From Chloroflexi bacterium UBA6077 (GTDB lineage: Bacteria > Chloroflexota > UBA6077), in contig DIXP01000079.1 of NCBI GenBank assembly GCA_002436065.1, forward strand, positions 1 through 64,000: 64,000 nt of DNA, given 5' to 3'. Below the pieces are notes generated by a model that worked only from the letters and a program-made list of their open reading frames with translations, was not told where the DNA came from and searched no databases. The position numbers and the translations under genes were made by a program. Positions 14,713-23,260 of the stretch are shown here, piece by piece (the stretch's first letter is position 1; each line of letters opens with the position of its first letter).

Positions 14713-15186
14713 GGGTAAAGGCTGGATAGTAGGGTACAGCCTACGGTATAGACTATCTGCGGCCTCCAATGGGCATGGCGAATCCCCTACATGATAGTAG
14801 AACCTCTATGACCTTCAATAAAACGATTTAGACTTACATGTCCTGCGCTTCTTGACAAGGCAATGCTGACTGTATTCCTCGCAGTATGGGCTGTTTTCGG
14901 CCTCCAGTAGGCATAATAACCCCTGATTGACTATCCCAAATCCCTTCGACCTCAAAGAAACGATTTAGCTGTGCAAGCCTTGTATCTCTTGACAAGGCCA
15001 AGGCCAGGCAATAACGTGCAACCATACGATATAGGCTGTCTGCGGTTGTGAATTGGTATGGTGAGTGTTAGTAGATTAGTGGAACGCTTCGGGACTTCAA
15101 TAAAACGATTTAGAGCCATACTGCCTGCATAGCTAAGCAGGGCAAAGGCCAGACAATAGCGTGCAACCATACGGAGGGCATTTGCA
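14713..15186. repeat. About 3.3 degenerate tandem units of ~140 bp
   Basis: Units begin with variants of GGGCAAAGGCC at about 14713, 14858, 14995 and 15140 (spacings 145, 137, 145). Each full unit carries a match to CTTCAATAAAACGATTTAG near its end (C of CGATTTA at 14824, 14961 and 15106). The first and third units and the fourth partial unit share TGCAACCATACG-like sequence, and the fourth runs directly into the ribosome site of the MerR gene at 15187. No open frame is conserved across units. They may be serial duplications of the MerR upstream region, a set of binding sites, or a structured RNA array; I cannot decide between these. Confidence 0.65.
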
Positions 15187-15618
15187 GTGAAGAGCCCGGG
15201 TCTCTACCCCATCGGCATTGTTGCTGAACTACTTAGTTTGCACCCAGAGACGCTGCGCGTTTGGGAACGGGAGTCTCTGCTCAGCCCGCAGCGGCGGCGT
15301 GGGTTTCGCTGCTACTCCGACGACGATCTCCGACGCCTTCTGTTCGTGAAACATCTTCTTGAAGATGAAGGGTTCAATCTCGCGTCGGCACGGGCCTATC
15401 TCAGGCTCTATCCCTGTTGGACGAGCGATGTTTGCCATCCCTGCCACAGGTCGACGCAAGAGAACGGTAAGCCCTGTTGGAAGCAGCCGAACACTTATTG
15501 TGCTCTGTTTGATCAGCAATCGCAGCAGTGCACCGCCTGCGATGAGGAGTGTTCACCCAATGCGGATGGGCTGCCTACGGCTTTGCGCGGCAATTCCTGG
15601 AAGGCGGCAGCATTGTGA
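15187..15618 (+). CDS. Cys-rich MerR-family regulator, copy 3
   Basis: 143 residues. Helix-turn-helix YPIGIVAELLSLHPETLRVW, wing RRRGFRCYSDDDLRRLLFVK, then the cysteine region PCWTSDVCHPC, KPCWKQPNTYC and CTACDEEC. It has the same signature as the two minus-strand paralogues at 9561 and 10305. GTG 15187 has GGAGGG 8 bases upstream. A radical SAM gene and a transmembrane redox complex follow on the same strand and are candidate targets. The upstream tandem repeats may contain its operators. Confidence 0.85.
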   Translation: MKSPGLYPIGIVAELLSLHPETLRVWERESLLSPQRRRGFRCYSDDDLRRLLFVKHLLEDEGFNLASARAYLRLYPCWTSDVCHPCHRSTQENGKPCWKQPNTYCALFDQQSQQCTACDEECSPNADGLPTALRGNSWKAAAL

Positions 15619-15749
15619 CTCGTTGGGGCCTCCACATCAGCAGGCCCTCAACCATGCGATGGAGATTACCTAATGGTCTCACGTCTAATGCTCGGTCGAT
15701 GCTCAGTTGGCGTGGCGGTCGCCCGGAGTCATAGGAGGAGGAACCAACA

Positions 15750-16535
15750 GTGAGCGTCATCTTTGGGCCCGTTAGCTCGTGGCGGTTGGGCACAGCCCTG
15801 GGTCTGGACCTGGTTGACTCGGATCACAAGCGCTGTACTTTCGATTGCGTCTACTGCCCTGAGAAGAAGCACAGCCAGGCATCGACCAAGCGCCACTGGT
15901 GTGTGGGTTTGAGTGCTGTGGAGTGCGGGCTCCGATCGGTGGGGCAGGGTAAGGCGGAATGCGTCACGTTCTGTGGCAACGGCGAGCCGACCGTGGCCAG
16001 CAACCTCTCCGAGTCGATCGACCTTGCCAGGAAGATCATTGGCCTGCCAGTAGCCGTCCTCACGAACTCAAGCCTGATTTGGCGCGACGATGTGAAGCGG
16101 GATCTCGGGAAGGCCGACACAGTGGTGGCCAAGTTGGACGCCTATGACGAGCAGTCCTTCAGGGCGATCAATCGGCCGTTGTTCCCATGCAGCTTCGAGA
16201 GCATCGTCGGCGGCCTGCGTGAGTTCCGCAGCGGCTTCGGCGGCAAATTGGCACTGCAGATGGTCCTCACAGACGCGAGCAAACCGCACGCGCAGGAAAT
16301 GGCTGCGTTGGCGCGCAGTATGTCTCCGGATGAAGTGCAATTGTGCGTGCGTGGTCCTTGGAAGGCAGCACAGACCGTGAGTCCGGAGACAGAGACGCTT
16401 CACGGTCTGTTTTCAGATCTCAATATGAGGAGTGTACACACCGATGCGCCCTCTTGGGCTCTAATCAGCGATCTAGGAAAGATGCAGCACTCTCGGCCGA
16501 ATGCGGCAGTGATGCTGATGGGCGTTGAAGCCTAG
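15750..16535 (+). CDS. Radical SAM protein (COG0731-like)
   Basis: 261 residues. FGPVSSWRLGTALGLD at the N-terminus parallels the GPVPSRRLGQSLGID start of the radical SAM protein at 3811-4743. The [4Fe-4S] loop is CTFDCVYC, with CGNGEP as the SAM-binding glycine motif and AVLTNSSLI downstream. It lacks the winged-helix tail of its paralogue. GTG 15750 has GGAGGAGG upstream. Substrate unknown. Its position between a Cys-rich MerR and the redox complex suggests a role in maturing or modifying a protein of that system, but nothing in the sequence proves it. Confidence 0.8.
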   Translation: MSVIFGPVSSWRLGTALGLDLVDSDHKRCTFDCVYCPEKKHSQASTKRHWCVGLSAVECGLRSVGQGKAECVTFCGNGEPTVASNLSESIDLARKIIGLPVAVLTNSSLIWRDDVKRDLGKADTVVAKLDAYDEQSFRAINRPLFPCSFESIVGGLREFRSGFGGKLALQMVLTDASKPHAQEMAALARSMSPDEVQLCVRGPWKAAQTVSPETETLHGLFSDLNMRSVHTDAPSWALISDLGKMQHSRPNAAVMLMGVEA

Positions 16536-16646
16536 AGATGTCAGCACGTTAGTCAGCCCGGAACGAGGATAGCCTCGTGCAGGCTATGTCCCCAGCCAGA
16601 CGACACGTTCGGGTGACAGCAAGCATAGCGAGGATGGGCAAGCAGA

Positions 16647-18116
16647 ATGACGACTAACACAACCGCACAGGAAGGGCAGGGACCTGCCGCGGCTGCCAAG
16701 AGGCAGCCCTATTTCTACTACCTGGACCAGATTCCATTGGCCGAGGACAGGGCGCGGAGGTTCCTCGAGTCCTTCGCGGCAGTCCTGAGGCACTCCAACT
16801 ACAAGCCAGCCCTGGACCTGTACGCGCGGAGCATGACCCACTGCGGACGGTGCGCGACGACGTGTCCGGTGTATCAGGCTACCGGGGACCCGCAGGATAT
16901 CCCGTGTCATCGCTCTCAGCAGATCGTGGACGTTTACAAGCGCTACTTCACGACGAGCGGTTGGCTGCGCGCCAAGGTTCTTGGTGATGACCCATTGACC
17001 AACGAGAAGGTCGACCAGATTGCCGAATCGCTGTACCGCTGCACAGCCTGCCGCCGCTGCTCCATGGAGTGTCCGATGGGATTGGATCACGGGCTGATCA
17101 CACACTTCGGCAGGTACGTCCTGAGCGAGGCTGGAATCGAGCCCAAGGGGTTGGTAGTCTCGGTTCGGGAGCAGCTTGAGGGAAAGACTCGCAACACATC
17201 CGGTGTGCCGCTTCCGGCCCTCATTGATTCACTTCAATTCCTCGAGGAGGATTTCCAGGACCAGAAGGGTGCCTCAATTCGCTTTCCACTGGACGTGCAG
17301 GACGCGGAGTATGTCTTCTTCACGCCTGTGAGCGACTACTTGATGGAAGCAGAGACGCTGATGGGCATTGCCGCGGTGCTGACTGCGGCAGGTGTGAGCT
17401 GGACCATAGGCACTCAGGCCTATGACGCCATCAACTATGGTCTGTTCTACAACGACTGGGTGCTGGGCAGGGTAAACGATCAGATCCTCAATGAGACACG
17501 GCGACTGAATGGGAAGAAGATCCTGATCGGCGAGTGCGGCCATGCCTCTCGTGCATCCAAGGCCTTCGTGCCTACCTTCAATCGAGGCCCTGAGATTCCG
17601 GTGGTCAATATCATGGAGCTTACCTACGAGCTTCTCCAAGCCGGGAAGTTGGATCTGGACCCGAACGTCGTCATTGAGAAGGTAACCTATCACGATCCCT
17701 GCAACATCGCCCGTTCTGGTTGGATCATCGACCAACCACGCGCCATCCTGCGCTCCTTCGTCAAGGATTTCGTGGAGATGACTCCGAATGGACGCGAGAA
17801 CTACTGTTGCGGCGGTGGTAGTGGCACCGTATCGCTGGACGAGACTCACAAGTTCCGAATGGAGATCGGCGGCAGGACCAAGGCCGAACAGGTTCGTGCG
17901 ACTGGGGCGCAGATCGTGGTATCGCCCTGTGCCAACTGCAAGAAACAGATGCGGGAGCTGATGCAATACCACAAAGTGCCGGCCGAGGTCGTTGGCCTCC
18001 ACGACCTGATCCTGCGCGCCATTCGAATGCCTGTTCGAATGGCTGATAGATCTGATAAGCAGCCGATCGCAACGGCCGTGTCCGAGAGCCTCACGGTAGC
18101 GAGCGCTGTGCGTTAA
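16647..18116 (+). CDS. HdrD/HmcF/DsrK-like iron-sulfur protein
   Basis: 489 residues. Two N-terminal [4Fe-4S] motifs, CGRCATTCPVYQ and CTACRRCSMECPMG, precede two CCG-type segments: HDPCNIARSG, and YCCGGGSG with CANCKKQM. The CCG domain holds the noncubane catalytic cluster in heterodisulfide reductase HdrD, and the relatives HmcF, TmcB and DsrK serve in quinone-linked redox complexes of sulfate reducers. Cytoplasmic and attached to the membrane through the next gene's product. It is the first gene of a four-gene operon. The HmcF, TmcB and DsrK assignments cannot be separated without a phylogeny. Confidence 0.85.
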   Translation: MTTNTTAQEGQGPAAAAKRQPYFYYLDQIPLAEDRARRFLESFAAVLRHSNYKPALDLYARSMTHCGRCATTCPVYQATGDPQDIPCHRSQQIVDVYKRYFTTSGWLRAKVLGDDPLTNEKVDQIAESLYRCTACRRCSMECPMGLDHGLITHFGRYVLSEAGIEPKGLVVSVREQLEGKTRNTSGVPLPALIDSLQFLEEDFQDQKGASIRFPLDVQDAEYVFFTPVSDYLMEAETLMGIAAVLTAAGVSWTIGTQAYDAINYGLFYNDWVLGRVNDQILNETRRLNGKKILIGECGHASRASKAFVPTFNRGPEIPVVNIMELTYELLQAGKLDLDPNVVIEKVTYHDPCNIARSGWIIDQPRAILRSFVKDFVEMTPNGRENYCCGGGSGTVSLDETHKFRMEIGGRTKAEQVRATGAQIVVSPCANCKKQMRELMQYHKVPAEVVGLHDLILRAIRMPVRMADRSDKQPIATAVSESLTVASAVR

Positions 18117-18130
18117 AGGAGGCGATGGAC

Positions 18131-18832
18131 ATGGATGTTCTTCTCTCGTTTCTCAAGGGCCCGCTGCTGACCTTCGCGGTGGTAATCCTCATTCTCGGTC
18201 TGCTGCGCCAGGCTGTCCTCTCAGTCTGGGTGCTGGTCGCCGCCGCAAGAAAGGCCGGCGATCGGTCAGTCCCAGTGGCGCAGCTGCTGCGCAGCACGGC
18301 GAGCTGGGTGTTCCCGGTCACTCGTTTGCACCGGAGCTTGCCGGTATTCAGCTACGCCTCTTTCACCTTCCACGTGAGTGTGATCCTGAGCGCCCTTTTC
18401 CTGCGCGAACACATAGAGCTGTTCGGGCATCTGGGATTGAGTTGGCCTGCCATTCCGCGCCCCTACGTCGACGGGCTTGCTCTGCTGGCCTTCGTGGGCC
18501 TGGTTGTCTTGTTGGGCTACCGGATCTATGTTCGCCAGTCGAGGGCGGTGAGTACCTTCGCTGATTACCTGCTTCTGGTTCTGCTGATTGTCACGGTGGG
18601 CATGGGCTATCTGGCGGGGCGAAGCTGGAATGTGATTCCCTACAACGTGACGATGGTCTTCCATATTGGGGCAGGGGCAACGATCCTGATCCTCGTTCCC
18701 TTCACCAAGCTTGCCCACTGCGCACTATTTCCTCTTGTCCGGTTCAGCTCTGAATTGGGATGGCACTTGACTCGTGAGGGAGGCGCGGATGTAATCAAGA
18801 CTCTACGGGGCCCGGAGGGCAGGAAGATATGA
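18131..18832 (+). CDS. NarI/DsrM/HmcE-like cytochrome b subunit
   Basis: 233 residues with about six hydrophobic helices. Candidate heme b histidines include those in LHRSLPVFSYASFTFHVSVI and MVFHIGAGATILILVPFTKLAH. The family passes electrons between the quinone pool and an HdrD-like partner. ATG 18131 is preferred to ATG 18125 because GGAGG lies 8 bases upstream of it. The stop overlaps the next start (ATGA), indicating tight coupling. Confidence 0.85.
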   Translation: MDVLLSFLKGPLLTFAVVILILGLLRQAVLSVWVLVAAARKAGDRSVPVAQLLRSTASWVFPVTRLHRSLPVFSYASFTFHVSVILSALFLREHIELFGHLGLSWPAIPRPYVDGLALLAFVGLVVLLGYRIYVRQSRAVSTFADYLLLVLLIVTVGMGYLAGRSWNVIPYNVTMVFHIGAGATILILVPFTKLAHCALFPLVRFSSELGWHLTREGGADVIKTLRGPEGRKI

Positions 18833-19653
18833 AACCAGCGATTCTCACCGACGTAACCAAATGCATCGGCTGTGAGAAATGCGTCGAGGCTTGCATAAAG
18901 GTCAACGACCTGGGTGAATACCGGCCCGGTGCGGCGCCCGGCAGGCAGGATATCGGCGACGGTCTCTCCGCGGTGCGGTGGACATCCGTGCTGCCGAAGC
19001 CAGGAAAGCACTTCGTCCGCAACCAGTGCCGCCACTGCCTGGAGCCGGCTTGCGTATCGGCCTGTCCTGTGGGTGCCATGCGGAAGACGCCTGAGGGGCC
19101 GGTTGTCTACGATCAGTCGATCTGCATGGGGTGTCGCTACTGCATGGTGGCCTGCCCATTCGGCATACCGCGCTACGATTGGGCCTCAGCGGTCCCGTAC
19201 GTCAACAAATGCACTATGTGTTACTCGCGCCTGCAGGAAGGCAAGCTGCCGGGCTGCGTCGAGGCTTGCCCAGAGAAGGCCACGATCTTTGGGGACCGCG
19301 ACGAACTGCTGGCTGAAGCCGCTCACCGGTTGAAGGCCGAGCCCGGGAAGTATGTGCCACACATATATGGTGAGCATGAGGTAGGCGGTACCTCGGTTCT
19401 GTACATCTCAGACATCGAACTCGACCTCCTGGCCTTGCCCAAGGACTCCCCCAAGGGCCTGCCCAAGTCCCTGCTGCAGCAGCCTCTTCCCGAACTCACC
19501 AGGGCGGTGATGGAGGGCGTGCCTTTTGTCGGCCTCGGCATGACGGTGGTCTCAGGGGGGCTCTCCTGGATAATCGGGCGACGCATGCATATGGCTCGAC
19601 TTAGAGCCGAGGAGGAGAAACGAAGTCGTGAGGAAAGAGGGGAGAGGGAATGA
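18829..19653 (+). CDS. HybA/HmcB/DsrO-like four-cluster ferredoxin subunit
   Basis: 274 residues. Four cysteine groups are visible: CIGCEKCVEAC, CRHCLEPACVSACP, CMGCRYCMVACPFG and CTMCYSRLQ...GCVEACP. A C-terminal hydrophobic helix (FVGLGMTVVSGGLSWIIG) and a charged tail resemble HybA/HmcB anchoring. No twin-arginine signal is seen at the N-terminus, so the location of this subunit (cytoplasmic or exported with a partner) is uncertain. It overlaps both neighbours by 4 bases. Confidence 0.85.
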   Translation: MKPAILTDVTKCIGCEKCVEACIKVNDLGEYRPGAAPGRQDIGDGLSAVRWTSVLPKPGKHFVRNQCRHCLEPACVSACPVGAMRKTPEGPVVYDQSICMGCRYCMVACPFGIPRYDWASAVPYVNKCTMCYSRLQEGKLPGCVEACPEKATIFGDRDELLAEAAHRLKAEPGKYVPHIYGEHEVGGTSVLYISDIELDLLALPKDSPKGLPKSLLQQPLPELTRAVMEGVPFVGLGMTVVSGGLSWIIGRRMHMARLRAEEEKRSREERGERE

Positions 19654-21512
19654 ACCGGCGCAACCTCCTTAAGGACATGCTCTGGATACTGGTTACCGTG
19701 GGGGTGGTCGCGGGGCTGGTTCGCTTCGCCCGAGGGTTGGGTGCGACGACGAATCTCAATGATGCAACTCCCTGGGGTTTCTGGATCGGCTTCGACGTCA
19801 TCGCCGGCGTGGCCCTGGCGGCTGGAGGCTTCACCCTGGCCGCGACCGTTTACGTTTTTCACCTGGAGAAGTACCGTCCCGTGCTGCGCCCAGCCATTCT
19901 CACGGCCTTTCTGGGCTACGTCGCGGTGATAGTTGGTTTGATAGCGGATCTGGGCCTTCCCTGGAATATCTGGAGGCCGGTGGTGAACTGGCAGCACCAC
20001 TCGGTGCTCTTCGAAGTCGCTTGGTGCGTGATGCTCTATACCACAGTCCTGGGCCTGGAATTCCTGCCGGCGGCCCTCGAGCATCCGCTCTTCAACAGGC
20101 CGGTTTTCCAGACGGTACTACGCTGGGTGAAACGGCTGACACTGCCACTCGTGGTCATTGGCATTGCGCTTTCCACGCTGCACCAGTCCTCCCTCGGGTC
20201 GCTGCTGCTGATCATGCCATTCCGGGTCCACGAGCTGTGGTATAGTCCGATTCTGCCGGTGCTCTTCTTCGTATCAGCGGCTGCTCTGGGGTTGATGATG
20301 GTCACCCTGGAGAGCTTCTTCTCCGCCTTCGTCTACCGGCATCAGATTAAGATCGAGCTGTTCTCCGGTCTGGGGAAGGCCGCCGCCGTGGTTCTCTGGC
20401 TGTTCCTGGCCATACGGGTCGGCGACCTTGTGCTGCGCGGGGTGCTCCCAGGCGCCTTGGATGGGTCTTGGCAAAGCGTGCTGTTCCTTGTCGAGATATC
20501 GATAAGCACTCTGATTCCGGCTATCCTGCTATCGATACCTGCTTCACGTAAGAGCCTGGCAGGCCTGGGCACGGCTTCGTTCCTCACCGTCTTCGGCATG
20601 ATCTTGCACCGGCTTTCCGCCAGCGTGATCGCCGTCGAGCGGCCGGTTGGTGCGAGCTACTTCCCCAACTGGGTCGAGTTCGCCATCAGCATCGGTATAG
20701 TCTCCGGCCTTGCCCTGGTGTTCCTCTTCTTCGCGGAAAACCTAAAGCTGTTCGGTCCGGAGACAATGCACGCGGAAGAGAAACCCTCACCTTACGCTAA
20801 GCCTCAATTCGACCCGATAACCAAGGTGCGATTCTGCGAGACGCTCTGGGATACCGTCGGCCGCAGGACGCTCCTCGTTGTGGTGGCACTTGCTCTGGCG
20901 ATCACGCTGATTCCGGAGCGAGCCTGGACGGCTGACCAGACTCCAGCAGTGCCGGTAATGCCGGTGCAAGGGCTGAACGTGCTCCGGATTGACGGTAACC
21001 GCGCCGGGGCCTTTGCATACTTCTCCCACAAGTCTCATGAGGAGCGGCAGGGGAAGCTGATCGGGACAACGTACGCGACCGAACAGGATATGTGTGTGCG
21101 GTGTCATCACCTTAGCGATTGGGAGATGAGCGGCGCGGGCGCAACGGTCACCTCTCAGAGCATTCGAGCGGAGGTCGCTGGCGGGCTGTCGTCGTGTCGG
21201 GGCTGCCACTCGGATATGTACAATCCGACTTCCGCCTTCGACCATGACCTCCACTTGACGCTGGTGCAACCGGGGGGCAATCAATCGTGTGCCCAATGTC
21301 ATACGGGAGGACACTCGGCGAGTACGGCGGTGCCATGCGCAACATGCCACACGAACATGGGCCCGGGCGCGGATGGGAAGGCTTTCAGTTACTTTGCACC
21401 ATCTTACGTGGATGCTATGCACGGCCTCTGCATCGATTGCCACGAGACGGAGTCGCAGAAGACGAGCAATCCTCTACTCGGCTCCTGTGTGACCTGCCAC
21501 CACCAAGAGTGA
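19650..21512 (+). CDS. NrfD/HybB-type membrane subunit fused to a hexaheme cytochrome c
   Basis: 620 residues. Residues 1-370 form a polytopic quinone-interacting NrfD/HybB/DsrP-type domain starting with MNRRNLLKDMLWILVTVGVV. After a further hydrophobic segment (about residues 405-420, TLLVVVALALAITLIP) comes an exported domain with six CxxCH heme-binding motifs between residues 482 and about 618: CVRCHH, CRGCHS, CAQCHT, CATCHT, CIDCHE and CVTCHH. In Hmc and Dsr complexes the membrane subunit and the multiheme cytochrome (HmcA, DsrJ) are separate proteins, so this is a fusion. Probably moves electrons between quinones, the ferredoxin subunit and periplasmic partners. Confidence 0.9.
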   Translation: MNRRNLLKDMLWILVTVGVVAGLVRFARGLGATTNLNDATPWGFWIGFDVIAGVALAAGGFTLAATVYVFHLEKYRPVLRPAILTAFLGYVAVIVGLIADLGLPWNIWRPVVNWQHHSVLFEVAWCVMLYTTVLGLEFLPAALEHPLFNRPVFQTVLRWVKRLTLPLVVIGIALSTLHQSSLGSLLLIMPFRVHELWYSPILPVLFFVSAAALGLMMVTLESFFSAFVYRHQIKIELFSGLGKAAAVVLWLFLAIRVGDLVLRGVLPGALDGSWQSVLFLVEISISTLIPAILLSIPASRKSLAGLGTASFLTVFGMILHRLSASVIAVERPVGASYFPNWVEFAISIGIVSGLALVFLFFAENLKLFGPETMHAEEKPSPYAKPQFDPITKVRFCETLWDTVGRRTLLVVVALALAITLIPERAWTADQTPAVPVMPVQGLNVLRIDGNRAGAFAYFSHKSHEERQGKLIGTTYATEQDMCVRCHHLSDWEMSGAGATVTSQSIRAEVAGGLSSCRGCHSDMYNPTSAFDHDLHLTLVQPGGNQSCAQCHTGGHSASTAVPCATCHTNMGPGADGKAFSYFAPSYVDAMHGLCIDCHETESQKTSNPLLGSCVTCHHQE

Positions 21513-21515
21513 ACC

Positions 21516-21552
21516 TAGGCCAGCACCAGGTCCGCGATCTGGTGCTGGCCTA
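21516..21552. terminator. Bidirectional stem-loop between convergent genes
   Basis: TAGGCCAGCACCAG and CTGGTGCTGGCCTA form a perfect 14-bp stem with a 9-base loop, 3 bases after the stop of the hexaheme fusion gene and facing the end of qmoC. Confidence 0.75.
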
Positions 21553-21574
21553 TCGTTGCCCACACCGAGGTGCG

Positions 21575-22762
21575 TCAGTCGGCCGGACTCAGATCGCTGA
21601 CGACAGCCTCCTCCCCCCGAGCCGTACTGAAGCGGTAGATCCCGTAGGCCAGTGGGCGATAGAGGGCGTGGACAAACTTGGTGAAGGGCATCAGCACCAG
21701 CAGCTCCATAGCCAGCACCACGTGAACCAGGAAGAGGGCGTAGCCCAGGGCGCTTCCCTGCGGCAGGTACACCAGCGCCTCGAGGAGGAAGCCGGTCAGC
21801 CCCACCAGGAACAGCAGTCCAAGGAAGAGCCAGTCGGATGGCAGCCGTCTCGTCTCGATCCTCGCCTCGGGCCGCAGCCAGCGATAGAGGGTGATCGCGG
21901 TCCCGTACATCAACGCCAGACCGGCGAGGGTTCCCAGTAGCCTCGGCGGGTACCACAGCGGCACCCAGAGCCCCGGGTTCTTGAACAGGAAGTCCAGCGC
22001 GGTGGCGAGCGCAAGCCCCAGGAAGCCCCACATGATCGTGTAGTGGACGAACCAGGGTTGCAGGTAGAACGGCTTGCCCGCCCCGACCTCGCAACTCCGG
22101 AATCGCCTCTGGCGCGTCATCTCGTCCAGCACGTCACTCGCGGCAGACAGGAGGCGAGATATCAGGTTGGCTCGAGGTTGACCACCGTCGGGCTGTTCAC
22201 TGTTGGTATCCATGCTTCTGGAGATGTGCATCACCAGCCGCGTCGTGTTGACTGCCGCCAGCAGCCCGAGCAGCCCCATGACGGCGATCCCCAGGTCATG
22301 GATCAGCTCGAAGGGGATGAAACCGAACAGGTCGAGCACGCCGGATGCCGGTGCCTCGGCGCGGCTGAGCAGGACTCCGGCGAATAGCGCCGCTAGCAGC
22401 AGGGCAAAGCCGGCCAGGAACAGCCCTGAGCCGTACAGGAGCCGTGACAGGCCGGTGGGATCCATCCCCGCAATGGCATATCGCCGCGATGCCTCGAGGA
22501 ACTCGCTCGGCCTGGCCTGGCGCGGGCAGGTATCGGAGCAGTCGCGGCAGTTCCAGCAGAGCCAGACCTCCTTGGCGCTCAACAGCCGATCGCGCATGCC
22601 AAGCTGGCCGTACCGGATGAGTCGTCGGGGGAAGGCGGCGGTTTCCTCGGAGTGCTGGCAGACGGCCGTGCAGTTCCCGCAGTTGAAGCAGGCGTCTATG
22701 TCGAAGGCGCCGTAGCCCTTCAGTTCCTTGACGAATGTGGGGTCTACCCTGTGTGCGGCCAT
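21575..22762 (-). CDS. qmoC: QmoC: HdrC/HdrE-like quinone-interacting membrane subunit
   Basis: 395 residues. The N-terminal HdrC-like part has two [4Fe-4S] motifs, CFNCGNCTAVCQHS and CWNCRDCSDTCPRQ. About six membrane helices of the NarI/HdrE type follow, with candidate heme histidines in WFVHYTIMWGFLG and LFLVHVVLAMELLVLMPFTK. This fusion is characteristic of QmoC, which connects the flavoproteins QmoA/B with menaquinone in sulfate reducers. The length fits the family. It is the last gene of the operon and is separated from the preceding wHTH gene by a REPIN-like element. Confidence 0.85.
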   Translation of the reverse strand: MAAHRVDPTFVKELKGYGAFDIDACFNCGNCTAVCQHSEETAAFPRRLIRYGQLGMRDRLLSAKEVWLCWNCRDCSDTCPRQARPSEFLEASRRYAIAGMDPTGLSRLLYGSGLFLAGFALLLAALFAGVLLSRAEAPASGVLDLFGFIPFELIHDLGIAVMGLLGLLAAVNTTRLVMHISRSMDTNSEQPDGGQPRANLISRLLSAASDVLDEMTRQRRFRSCEVGAGKPFYLQPWFVHYTIMWGFLGLALATALDFLFKNPGLWVPLWYPPRLLGTLAGLALMYGTAITLYRWLRPEARIETRRLPSDWLFLGLLFLVGLTGFLLEALVYLPQGSALGYALFLVHVVLAMELLVLMPFTKFVHALYRPLAYGIYRFSTARGEEAVVSDLSPAD

Positions 22763-22863
22763 GTGCTTGTGTTGATCCCTCCACGACAGTACGGAATGGG
22801 CGACGTTGGGCGTCCATGTGCCTGGCGGAAGGGGACAAGCCCCTTCCCTACGATCAAGAGAAC

Positions 22864-22976
22864 GTAGGGCGGGGGTTTATCCCCCGCCGCCCGGACGCAG
22901 GTGTCCGCGACTGCACGGAACGGGCAACGCGCGCGTCAATGTCAGACGGGCGGAAGGGGACGAGCCCCTTCCCTAC
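22864..22976. repeat. REPIN-like 113-bp element, copy A
   Basis: It begins GTAGGGCGGGGGTTTATCCC and ends with the inverted counterpart (GGGGACGAGCCCCTTCCCTAC). Each end is a GTAG head plus a hairpin. A right-half copy lies just before it at about 22797-22852. Identical length and design at 28246-28358 and 44675-44787. The GTAG head supplies the TAG stop of the wHTH gene. Confidence 0.8.
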
Positions 22977-23260
22977 GGTTCGGTTAGGCGGTATCGGAAG
23001 TAGTCGCCGTCCTGGTCGGCCTCGGCAACCTTGCCGTACTTCTTCAGCGCCATCAACTGCCAGAAGACGGTCTCAGATGGCATCCCCGTGGCCTTGGCCA
23101 ACTCCGGGACCGTCCTCGGACCCTCCTTCAACTGCCGCGTCAACTCACCTACGACCCTGTTCTGCTCCTTGAGACGCGTCTGGGCTGTCGCCAGGGCGTC
23201 TCCCCGCTGCTCGCGCAAAGCCTTGAGGGCCTCTCGTGATCTCGTGGCGATGTCGCTCAT
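22973..23260 (-). CDS. Small winged-helix protein in the qmo operon
   Basis: 95 residues. An N-terminal amphipathic helix (LKALREQRGDALATAQTRLK) is followed by a winged helix: GPRTVPELAKATGMPSETVF, then WQLMALKKYGKVAEADQDGD. It may bind DNA or serve as a protein-interaction module; similar small wHTH proteins occur beside Hdr/Qmo genes. The start overlaps the qmoB stop by 4 bases. Its TAG stop lies inside the terminal GTAG of a REPIN-like element, so the natural C-terminus may have been altered by that insertion. Confidence 0.75.
   Translation of the reverse strand: MSDIATRSREALKALREQRGDALATAQTRLKEQNRVVGELTRQLKEGPRTVPELAKATGMPSETVFWQLMALKKYGKVAEADQDGDYFRYRLTEP

Noticed and set aside
14713..15186. 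CRISPR-like array
   Set aside because: The period is about 140 bp with degenerate units and no short invariant repeat with unique spacers; no cas genes nearby.
16647..18116. Glycolate oxidase iron-sulfur subunit (GlcF)
   Set aside because: CCG domains are shared, but the neighbouring NarI-, HybA- and NrfD-type subunits fit an Hmc/Dsr/Tmc complex instead.
22864..22976. tRNA or structured ncRNA gene
   Set aside because: The hairpins are the inverted ends of a dispersed 113-bp element found three times, not a cloverleaf.
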